Source: Flavobacterium subsaxonicum WB 4.1-42 = DSM 21790
Lineage (GTDB): Bacteria > Bacteroidota > Bacteroidia > Flavobacteriales > Flavobacteriaceae
Length of the DNA: 64,000 nt
Reading direction: 5' to 3'
Assembly (NCBI RefSeq): GCF_000422725.1
Contig: NZ_AUGP01000028.1
Coordinates: forward strand, 1 to 64,000
Shown here: one piece after another, positions 17,565 through 26,561 of the stretch
Position numbering within the stretch: the stretch's first letter is position 1
Layout of the letters: the number at the start of each line of letters is the position of its first letter
The notes under the pieces: model-generated
Told to the model about the DNA's origin: nothing
The model's database searches: none
The model's input: only the letters and a program-made list of their open reading frames with translations
Position numbers and translations under genes: made by a program

Positions 17565-18890
17565 ATGAATATTACAAGAGAGCAGGTAGATGCATTAAAC
17601 GCTGTTGTAACAGTAGCAATTACAAAAAACGACTACAAGAATAATGTAGATAAGATTTTACAAAACTACAAAAAGAGTGCTTCTATTCCCGGCTTTAGGA
17701 AAGGTGCAGTGCCAATGAGCCAGATACAAAAACAATACGGTAAAGCAGTATTGTTAGAAGAGGTTAACAAAGTGTTGCAAAAGTCGCTTAGCGATTACCT
17801 TGCTAAAGAAAAGCTTGATATTCTTGGAAATCCGTTACCTAAAGTTACCGAAGATTTTAACTGGGATGCCGAAGATTTTTCTTTTGAATTTGAATTAGGC
17901 CTTGCTCCTGAATTTACGGTAGACCTTGGTGCTAAAAACAATGTAGTTCGTTACAATATTATTGCAGATGATGCCATGCTTGATGAGCAGGTAGAACGCA
18001 TACAAAAACAATACGGTAAATTAGTACCTAAAGATGTTATAGAAGAAGGCGATGATATTGCCGGTACTTTTAGCAACGAAGAAAAAGGTATTAACAGCCC
18101 TGCTACCATTACTTTAGATATTTTTAAAGATAAAAAAGCGGCTAAAAAATTTATTGGTAAAAAAGTAGGCGACGTTGTTAGCCTTTCTACCAAAGGCCTA
18201 TTTGACGACGACCATAAACTAATGGATTACCTTAAAGTGGGTCATGATGATGTTCATGGTCTTGATATTGAGGTAAACTTTACTATAGAAGAAGTTAACA
18301 CTACAGAGAAAGCAGAGCTTAACCAGGAGCTTTTTGATAAGCTGTTTGGCGAAGGTGCAGTAACATCTGTAGAAGAGCTTAAAGCTAAAATTAAAGAAGA
18401 TGCAGAGCAGCAGTTTGCGCAGCAGGCCGACCAGAAATTCTTAAATGATGTTACTGAGTCGCTTATTGCAACAACTAAGTTCGACCTTCCTTCAGAATTC
18501 CTTACAAAATGGCTTCAATCAGCCGGTAAAGAGCCTTTAACGGCAGAGCAGGCCGAAGCTGAATTTAAAAAATCAGAAGGTGGTTTACGTTACCAGCTAA
18601 TTGAAGGTAAAGTGCTTACACAAAACAGCCTGCAGATAACTTTTGAAGACTTAAAGTCGTATACATCTGAAGTTATTAAAAAACAAATGGCACAATTTGG
18701 CCAGCTAAACCCAACTCCGGAAGATGTAGAGGGCATTGTTGCAAGGGTACTTTCTAACCAGGAAGAGGTTAAAAGGCTGTCTGAGCAGGTAATGAGCGAA
18801 AAAATGCTTAACCTTTACAAAGAGAAAGTAGCTCACGAAACAAAAGAAGTTACTTATCAGGATTTCATCAAAGAAATGTACGGTGAGTAA
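17565..18890 (+). CDS. tig: Trigger factor
   Basis: 441 residues. It is the ribosome-bound chaperone and peptidyl-prolyl isomerase. The ribosome-docking signature is visible as IPGFRKGAVP (residues 41-50) in the N-terminal domain. The middle domain (about 150-240) corresponds to the FKBP-like PPIase, though its catalytic-pocket residues look divergent, as in other Bacteroidota; the C-terminal arms are helical (about 250-440). The length is normal. It is followed by clpP and clpX in the same direction, the common bacterial tig-clpP-clpX order, but separated by a terminator. Confidence 0.93.
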   Translation: MNITREQVDALNAVVTVAITKNDYKNNVDKILQNYKKSASIPGFRKGAVPMSQIQKQYGKAVLLEEVNKVLQKSLSDYLAKEKLDILGNPLPKVTEDFNWDAEDFSFEFELGLAPEFTVDLGAKNNVVRYNIIADDAMLDEQVERIQKQYGKLVPKDVIEEGDDIAGTFSNEEKGINSPATITLDIFKDKKAAKKFIGKKVGDVVSLSTKGLFDDDHKLMDYLKVGHDDVHGLDIEVNFTIEEVNTTEKAELNQELFDKLFGEGAVTSVEELKAKIKEDAEQQFAQQADQKFLNDVTESLIATTKFDLPSEFLTKWLQSAGKEPLTAEQAEAEFKKSEGGLRYQLIEGKVLTQNSLQITFEDLKSYTSEVIKKQMAQFGQLNPTPEDVEGIVARVLSNQEEVKRLSEQVMSEKMLNLYKEKVAHETKEVTYQDFIKEMYGE

Positions 18891-18913
18891 TATCGCATAA
18901 AATGATTATATTT

Positions 18914-18947
18914 GAACGTCAGGCCGTATTTGTCCTGACGTTTTTTG
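18914..18947 (+). terminator. Terminator between tig and clpP
   Basis: Stem AACGTCAGG/CCTGACGTT, 10-base loop, then six T. Confidence 0.85.
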
Positions 18948-18984
18948 ATTGCTTTTTATACAAACTAAAAATTTTAAAAAGACT

Positions 18985-19659
18985 ATGGATTTCGGTAAAG
19001 AATTTAAAAAATACGCCACCAAACACCACGGCGTTAATAACCTATATTACGATAAAATTGTTAACCGCGTTACCCCAACCGGCCTTACACCATACATTAT
19101 GGAAGAGCGCCAGATGAATGTTGCCCAGATAGACGTGTTTTCGCGCCTTATGATGGACAGGATCATCTTTTTAGGAACGGGTATAGACGATCAGGTTGCA
19201 AACATCGTTCAGGCGCAATTGTTGTTCCTGGAAAGTACAGATGCCTCTAAAGACATCCAGATCTATATTAACTCTCCGGGCGGTAGCGTATATGCCGGTT
19301 TAGGTATGTACGATACTATGCAGTATATTAAGCCCGATGTTGCTACAATTTGTACCGGTATGGCAGCTTCTATGGGTGCTGTATTGCTTTGTGCAGGTGC
19401 TGCGGGCAAACGTTCGGCACTGCCACACAGCAGGGTAATGATTCACCAGCCATCAGGCGGTGCTCAGGGTGTTGCTACGGATATGGAAATTAACCTTCGC
19501 GAAATGCTTAAACTTAAAGAAGAGTTGTATGCCATTATTTCTAAGCACAGCGGACAGACCTTTGATAAAGTACACAAAGACAGCGAGCGCGATTACTGGA
19601 TGAAAGCGCCCGAAGCTAAAGAGTACGGAATGATTGACGAAGTACTTATAAGAGAATAA
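18985..19659 (+). CDS. clpP: ATP-dependent Clp protease proteolytic subunit
   Basis: 224 residues from ATG at 18985 (MDFGKEFKK); an ORF start at 18949 lies in the terminator region and is not used. Catalytic Ser129 in GMAASMG and His154 in MIHQPSGG are visible, with the Asp in the HKDSERDYWM segment. INSPGGSVYAGLGMYD is the oxyanion strand. It forms the tetradecameric protease chamber fed by ClpX, encoded 76 bases downstream. Confidence 0.97.
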   Translation: MDFGKEFKKYATKHHGVNNLYYDKIVNRVTPTGLTPYIMEERQMNVAQIDVFSRLMMDRIIFLGTGIDDQVANIVQAQLLFLESTDASKDIQIYINSPGGSVYAGLGMYDTMQYIKPDVATICTGMAASMGAVLLCAGAAGKRSALPHSRVMIHQPSGGAQGVATDMEINLREMLKLKEELYAIISKHSGQTFDKVHKDSERDYWMKAPEAKEYGMIDEVLIRE

Positions 19660-19682
19660 ATTTATAAAATAAGAGTTATAAG

Positions 19683-19713
19683 TAACAGGGATGCTATTTG
19701 AGTATCCCTGTTA
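19683..19713 (+). promoter_or_regulatory. 10-bp stem hairpin between clpP and clpX
   Basis: TAACAGGGAT and ATCCCTGTTA form a perfect 10-bp stem with an 11-base loop, 23 bases before clpX. No T run follows, so it is not a standard terminator; it could stabilise or process the mRNA or partly attenuate clpX. Confidence 0.5.
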
Positions 19714-19735
19714 TGGTATAACACAATAAACGAAG

Positions 19736-20968
19736 ATGGCGAAAGAAGTATTAGAATGTTCTTTTTGCGGCAGGAAAAAGCCGGAGACCAATTTATTAAT
19801 TGCGGGCATTAGTGCGCACATTTGCGACCGATGCATAGAACAGGCTCACGGCATAGTGCTTGAGGAGCTAAAACAAAGCGGGTCTACCGCTATGGCGGCA
19901 GAGCTGGACCTTAAAAAGCCTAAAGAAATTAGGGCATTTTTAGACCAGTACGTTATAGGGCAGGACCAGACTAAAAAAGTGCTGTCTGTTGCGGTATACA
20001 ACCACTACAAAAGGTTAACGCAGCAAAAAAGCGACGATGATGTAGAGATAGAAAAAAGCAACATACTTATGGCAGGGCAAACCGGTACCGGTAAAACCCT
20101 GGTTGCTAAAACTATAGCGCGCATGCTTAACGTGCCTTTGGCTATTGTAGATGCAACGGTGTTAACCGAAGCTGGTTACGTGGGCGAAGACGTAGAGAGC
20201 ATCCTTACACGTTTGCTGCAGGTGGCTGATTATGATGTTGCTAAGGCAGAGCGTGGCATTGTGTTTATAGACGAGATTGATAAAATTGCCCGTAAGAGCG
20301 ATAACCCGTCTATTACGCGTGATGTTAGTGGCGAAGGTGTACAGCAGGCATTGCTTAAACTACTTGAGGGTACGGTAGTTAACGTTCCGCCGAAGGGTGG
20401 GCGTAAACACCCCGACCAGAAGTTTATTGAGGTTAACACCCAAAACATCCTGTTTATTGCCGGTGGTGCTTTTGATGGTATAGAGCGCATCATTTCTAAA
20501 AGGCTTAACCGCCAGGCAGTAGGGTACAGCACATCAAGAAACATAGATAACATCGACAAAGACAACCTGTTACAGTACATTATCCCTAAAGATATTAAAG
20601 ATTTTGGGTTAATTCCTGAGATCATTGGGCGTATGCCGGTGCTTACCCACATGGACCCGTTAGACAGAGATACACTTCGCGCAATTTTAACCGAGCCTAA
20701 AAACGCCCTGGTTAAGCAGTACAAAAAGTTATTCGCTATGGATGACGTGGAGCTATCGATTTCTAACGATGCTTTAGACTATATTGTAGATAAAGCATTA
20801 GAGTACAAGCTGGGTGCCAGGGGATTACGTTCGCTTTGCGAAGCCATCCTTACAGAGGCTATGTACGAATTACCGGGCTCTGAAGAAAGAACCCTGGACA
20901 TTGATAAAGATTATGTAGACCATCACTTAAACCGTACGCTACTTAAAAGGCTTAAAACAGCATCTTAA
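19736..20968 (+). CDS. clpX: ATP-dependent Clp protease ATP-binding subunit ClpX
   Basis: 410 residues. The N-terminal zinc-binding domain has Cys8, Cys11, Cys30 and Cys33. Walker A is GQTGTGKT (residues 114-121), Walker B is [10 protein letters not shown], followed by the sensor and [22 protein letters not shown] block; the IGF-type ClpP-docking loop would fall near residue 265. It unfolds tagged substrates and feeds them to ClpP. Normal length. Confidence 0.97.
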   Translation: MAKEVLECSFCGRKKPETNLLIAGISAHICDRCIEQAHGIVLEELKQSGSTAMAAELDLKKPKEIRAFLDQYVIGQDQTKKVLSVAVYNHYKRLTQQKSDDDVEIEKSNILMAGQTGTGKTLVAKTIARMLNVPLAIVDATVLTEAGYVGEDVESILTRLLQVADYDVAKAERGIVFIDEIDKIARKSDNPSITRDVSGEGVQQALLKLLEGTVVNVPPKGGRKHPDQKFIEVNTQNILFIAGGAFDGIERIISKRLNRQAVGYSTSRNIDNIDKDNLLQYIIPKDIKDFGLIPEIIGRMPVLTHMDPLDRDTLRAILTEPKNALVKQYKKLFAMDDVELSISNDALDYIVDKALEYKLGARGLRSLCEAILTEAMYELPGSEERTLDIDKDYVDHHLNRTLLKRLKTAS

Positions 20969-21004
20969 TAGTAGTCAGTTTTTAGTTGACAGTTCACAGT
21001 ATAT

Positions 21005-21027
21005 TAGCCCCGAAAGGGGCTTTTTTG
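21005..21027 (+). terminator. Terminator after clpX
   Basis: AGCCCC GAAA GGGGCT followed by TTTTTT: a compact GC-rich stem with a tetraloop, preceded by a CAGTTTTTAGTTGACAGTTC-like arm sequence right after the clpX stop. Confidence 0.88.
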
Positions 21028-21029
21028 TG

Positions 21030-21142
21030 CTTAATATTTCACTTTTGGTTTTTAAAAACGCTATAAATCAAAGTTTTTATCATGTTAAACTTTACTTTTA
21101 GTAAGTAAAATCTTTAAAAAAGCTTAATATTTCACTTTTGGA
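21030..21142. repeat. Direct repeat TTAATATTTCACTTTTGG
   Basis: An 18-base word, TTAATATTTCACTTTTGG, occurs at about 21030-21048 and again at about 21124-21142, in the 589-bp non-coding stretch between clpX and the GH97 gene. I see no gene in this stretch. Confidence 0.55.
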
Positions 21143-21162
21143 TCTTAAGTTAGTCGAAGTTT

Positions 21163-21357
21163 ATGGAACGCGGATGACACGGATTTCAGGACGCGGATTT
21201 CCGCAGATTTTGATTCAATATTCCACGTCAAAAATGTTACAATAAATCATCGGCTTCTAACTTTAAAATTTCTCAACTCCTTCACTTCACTCATAATTTC
21301 ATTACCTGAAAAATCCGTAAAATCCGCGTCCTGAAATCCGTGTCATCCGCGTTCCAT
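21163..21357. repeat. 38-bp perfect inverted repeat (195-bp element)
   Basis: Positions 21163-21200 and 21320-21357 are perfect reverse complements (begin ATGGAACGCGGATGACACGG). The homology continues imperfectly inward (CCGCAGATTTTGA against TACGGATTTTTCA). The GCGGAT(T)-rich words resemble intergenic repeats found in Bacteroidota genomes. There is no ORF inside. Confidence 0.75.
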
Positions 21358-21433
21358 GACTTGAAGACTTTCGACCTGACGACTTTATGGCATTTTTCCT
21401 TTCGACTTTACGACCTTCGACCTTAAGACTTAA
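21358..21433. repeat. Degenerate GACTTTCGACC-type tandem tract
   Basis: After the inverted repeat, short words of the form GACTT, GACTTTCGACC, TGACGACTTTA, CGACTTTACGACC, TTCGACC, TTAAGACTTAAAG recur every 7-10 bases. It is a non-coding, low-complexity tract with no ORF. Confidence 0.5.
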
Positions 21434-21512
21434 AGAGAAACTTTTCAACACGCAAACCTTTGCGTGGTTACGAAAATGTTATAGTGCGCCTTTGTATTGT
21501 TTATTTGGGTAA

Positions 21513-23654
<2,142 letters not shown>

Positions 23655-23704
23655 TTGCTAATTCCGGATTAGGGAATTAATAATATATCCCAAAATCAAA
23701 CCAT

Positions 23705-23742
23705 AAAAAAATGCCACTCTGTTGCAGAGTGGCATTTTTTTA
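23705..23742 (+). terminator. Terminator after GH97 (bidirectional)
   Basis: Stem AATGCCACTCT/AGAGTGGCATT with loop GTTGC, A run before and T run after, so it can serve the GH97 gene and the small lipoprotein gene on the other strand. Confidence 0.9.
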
Positions 23743-23904
23743 TTGTGCGTTGTTAAACATTTGCGGTACACTTGCCGAAACATTTACCGTTTCGTTGTAC
23801 TGTATGCAGCGGCGTTTTCTGCCGCAGTTGTAGCGGTGTGCCGTGTTGCACGATGTTAACAAGATAAGGGCCGAACCAACTAAAAATAAATATTTCTTCT
23901 TCAT
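23740..23904 (-). CDS. Small lipoprotein, 54 residues
   Basis: On the minus strand 23904-23740 reads MKKKYLFLVGSALILLTSCN and then a Cys/Arg-rich mature part, TAHRYNCGRKRRCIQYNETV, ending MFNNAQ. The signal has a standard lipobox (LLTSC, Cys19). Two more in-frame ATGs (23913 and 23919) would give up to 59 residues. The mature peptide has two Cys flanking a basic GRKRR patch. The terminator at 23705-23742 fits its 3' end. I do not recognise a family; the lipobox and codon pattern make it a probable real gene. Confidence 0.65.
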   Translation of the reverse strand: MKKKYLFLVGSALILLTSCNTAHRYNCGRKRRCIQYNETVNVSASVPQMFNNAQ

Positions 23905-23996
23905 TAAATTCATCTTCATTTAAAATATTTTATATCTCTTAAGGCAAATGTAATGCCAAATTTTAATAAGTAGCTAATTTTGTGTGTGTTAAAGTT

Positions 23997-25535
23997 TTAA
24001 GCAAGGTCGGTTAAGCTACCTTCTGCCTGCATGGCCTTAAGCTGTTCCAGGTAATGGCGTTCGTTGCTAAGGCGCGGTATTTTGTGTTGCCCGCCCAGTT
24101 TATCCTGCTCTTTAAGCCAGTCGTAAAACAATTTAGGGCGTGCTACGTTAAGCACCAGCGGGTTTAGCGTCATGTTATTATAGCGCTTGGCCTCGTAGTC
24201 AGAATTTAAGCTTTGCAGGGCTTCATCCAGCGTTGCCCTAAAATGCTCGGCATCATTAGGCTGGCTTTTAAATTCTATAATCCACTCGTGGGCACCCTTT
24301 TCTTTACCCTCCATAAAAATAGGGGCAACGGTATAATCAATTACCTCCGTACCCGTAACCTGGCAGGCTTTGGCTATGGCCCTGTCGGTATTTTCAACCA
24401 TCAGCTCTTCGCCAAAAACATTAATATGGTGCTTGGTGCGGCCGGTAATTTTTATACGGTAGGGATTGATGGATGTAAACCGTACGGTATCGCCAATCAT
24501 GTACCTCCAAAGCCCGGCATTGGTAGTAATAACAATGGCGTAATTTTTATTGGCCTCCACCTGCGATAGCGGAATAACCCTCTGGTTTAACGTGCCAAAG
24601 GTATCCATCGGGATAAACTCGTAAAATATGCCGTAATCCAGCATCAGCAGCAGCTCATCGCTGTCGTTGCTGTCCTGTATGGCAAAAAATCCTTCAGATG
24701 CATTGTATATTTCGTAAAATTGGAAACCCTGTTTGGGCAGTATTTTTTTGTACTGCTCACGATACGGGGCAAAGCTAACCCCACCGTGAAAATACACCTC
24801 CAGGTTGGGCCAAATTTCGAGCAGGTTGGTCTTGCCGGTTTCTTCGAGTATACGGTTAAGCAGCACCATCATCCACGAGGGTACACCGGCAAAGCTGGTA
24901 ACATTTTCGTGTATGGTTTCCTGCACTATAGCGGCCAGTTTGCTCTCCCATTCGCCCATTAACGACACGCGGTTGCTGGGCGTGCTGCTAAGCTCGGCCC
25001 AAAACGGCATGTTGTCTATAAGTATGGCCGAAAGGTCGCCAAAAAAAGTGTTGTTATCTTCATACAGCTGCTTGCTGCCGCCAAGGCGAAGGCTTTTGCC
25101 GGTAAAGAGCTGAGAATCTTCGTTGTTGTTAAGGTACAGGCACAGCAAATCTTTGCTGGCCTTGTAGTGGCAGTCTTCCAGCGCTTCAGAGCTTACGGGT
25201 ATAAATTTGCTCTTGGCATTGGTGGTGCCGCTGCTTTTGGCGAACCATTTAATGGGTGTAGGCCAAAAAACATTTTGCTCGCCGGTGCGGGTTTGCTCAA
25301 TAAGCGGCTCTAAATCTTCGTAGGTAGAAACCGGGACCCTCTCTGTAAAGGCCCTGTAGTTTTTAACCGATTCAAAACCATACTTACGGCCAATGGCAGT
25401 GTTTTCGGCCATTTTAACTAAGTTGTGCAGTAGTTCTTCCTGTACTTCGTGTGGGTACTTTAAAAAGAGCTCTATCTGGTGGATCCTTTTTTTGAGTATC
25501 CACGAAGCTATCGAATTGATTATAGGCAAAGCCAT
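23997..25535 (-). CDS. GH3 auxin-responsive promoter family (acyl-adenylate/thioester-forming) protein
   Basis: 512 residues resembling the plant GH3/JAR1 fold of ANL-type adenylating enzymes. Visible are the ATP-binding FAKSSGTTNAKSKFIPVS segment (about 92-110), the YNASEGFFAIQ segment (motif II-like), and YMIGDTVRFTSINPYRIKITGRTKHHINVFGEEL (motif III). Bacterial members adenylate a carboxylic acid and probably join it to an amine; the substrate is unknown. Divergently arranged with DUF2797 with only 41 bases between start codons. Confidence 0.87.
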   Translation of the reverse strand: MALPIINSIASWILKKRIHQIELFLKYPHEVQEELLHNLVKMAENTAIGRKYGFESVKNYRAFTERVPVSTYEDLEPLIEQTRTGEQNVFWPTPIKWFAKSSGTTNAKSKFIPVSSEALEDCHYKASKDLLCLYLNNNEDSQLFTGKSLRLGGSKQLYEDNNTFFGDLSAILIDNMPFWAELSSTPSNRVSLMGEWESKLAAIVQETIHENVTSFAGVPSWMMVLLNRILEETGKTNLLEIWPNLEVYFHGGVSFAPYREQYKKILPKQGFQFYEIYNASEGFFAIQDSNDSDELLLMLDYGIFYEFIPMDTFGTLNQRVIPLSQVEANKNYAIVITTNAGLWRYMIGDTVRFTSINPYRIKITGRTKHHINVFGEELMVENTDRAIAKACQVTGTEVIDYTVAPIFMEGKEKGAHEWIIEFKSQPNDAEHFRATLDEALQSLNSDYEAKRYNNMTLNPLVLNVARPKLFYDWLKEQDKLGGQHKIPRLSNERHYLEQLKAMQAEGSLTDLA

Positions 25536-25576
25536 ATTTGTGCTATCTTTATAGCCATAAAAATACTAAATTTTTC

Positions 25577-26371
25577 ATGCAATACGAAGGAGTTCTCACA
25601 AAAATGCAAACAGAGTTGGGTAGCCCAATACAATATTACCTGGTTTTTGATGATAGTTTTTTACATGTTAACCAACTTTTGGGTAAAGAGTTCGAAATTA
25701 ACTTTATGGGTTTTAGCTGCACCAACTGCTCTAAAAAGAAAAAAATATACCGCATGGGGTACTGCTACGACTGCTTTTACAGCATACCCAGTGCAGGCGA
25801 CTGGATAATGCGCCCCGAGCTAAGCACCGCTCATTTGGGTGTTGCCGACCGCGATTTGGCCTACGAACAAAAAGTACAATTGCAGCCGCACGTAGTGTAC
25901 CTGGCATCGAGCAGCGACATGAAGGTAGGGGTAACCCGAAAAACACAGGTGCCCACCCGCTGGATAGACCAGGGTGCCAGCTTTGCCACCCCCCTTGTAG
26001 AGGTACCTAACCGTTACCTTGCCGGAATTACCGAGGTTGCCCTTAAGCAGCATTTCTCGGATAAAATAAACTGGAAAAAGATGCTGCTTAACGATGTAGC
26101 GCCTATAGACCTGTTAGCCCGCCGTAACGAAGCCAGCTGGAATTTACCCGATGAGGTAATGCCCTTTTTTGAAACTACTGTTGAGAAATTATATACGTTA
26201 GACTACCCCGTACTGGAATATCCTAAAAAAATAAGCAGTCTTAACTTAGCTACCACGCCAAGTTATAGCGGTAAACTGTCCGGAATAAAAGGGCAGTACC
26301 TGATTTTTGAAGATGGTACCGTTTTTAACGTACGCTCTTACGAAGGTTTTGTTGTACGCATAAGCGTGTAA
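25577..26371 (+). CDS. DUF2797 family protein (Zn-binding, GIY-YIG-like C-terminal half)
   Basis: 264 residues from ATG at 25577; the ORF can open at 25538 but that overlaps the promoter of the divergent GH3 gene. A zinc-ribbon-like quartet is formed by Cys48, Cys51, Cys63 and Cys66 (FSCTNCSKKKK and GYCYDCFY). Further on, VVYLASSSDMKVGVTRK, Arg128 and Glu153 (TEVALKQHF) are arranged like the GIY-YIG nuclease core (Tyr...K-V-G-V-T-R...R...E). The family has no established role. Nuclease activity is an inference from this pattern only. Confidence 0.82.
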   Translation: MQYEGVLTKMQTELGSPIQYYLVFDDSFLHVNQLLGKEFEINFMGFSCTNCSKKKKIYRMGYCYDCFYSIPSAGDWIMRPELSTAHLGVADRDLAYEQKVQLQPHVVYLASSSDMKVGVTRKTQVPTRWIDQGASFATPLVEVPNRYLAGITEVALKQHFSDKINWKKMLLNDVAPIDLLARRNEASWNLPDEVMPFFETTVEKLYTLDYPVLEYPKKISSLNLATTPSYSGKLSGIKGQYLIFEDGTVFNVRSYEGFVVRISV

Positions 26372-26373
26372 CC

Positions 26374-26558
26374 GTTGACGGTTGCGGGGTTTTGAGTTGT
26401 TTCTGAATCTATAAAATAAAAATGCCTGGCAGATTATTTCTGCCAGGCATTTTTTTATATATTGTTGTATCAAGTCTGTCAACCTGCCTACCGGCAGGCA
26501 GGCTTAAAACTGTAAACCGTCAACTTAACTGTTCACTGCGACTGAACACTGAATACTG
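26374..26558. repeat. Intergenic inverted-repeat/terminator element in convergent spacer
   Basis: The spacer between DUF2797 and the AsmA gene (convergent) holds GTTGACGGTT (26374-26383) and AACCGTCAAC (26515-26524) as an outer inverted repeat, a central palindrome CCTGCCTACCGGCAGGCAGG, and the arm word TGCGACTGAACACTGAATAC (26537-26556), which ends 4 bases before the AsmA stop. The same arm recurs at 54731. Confidence 0.6.
26420..26457 (+). terminator. Terminator after DUF2797
   Basis: Stem AATGCCTGGCAG/CTGCCAGGCATT with a 7-base loop and flanking A and T runs; works in both directions. Confidence 0.9.
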
Positions 26559-26561
26559 GCT

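Noticed and set aside
23997-25535. Plant-like GH3 gene as recent eukaryotic transfer
   Set aside because: Bacterial GH3-like proteins are common in Bacteroidota and the gene's base composition fits its neighbours.
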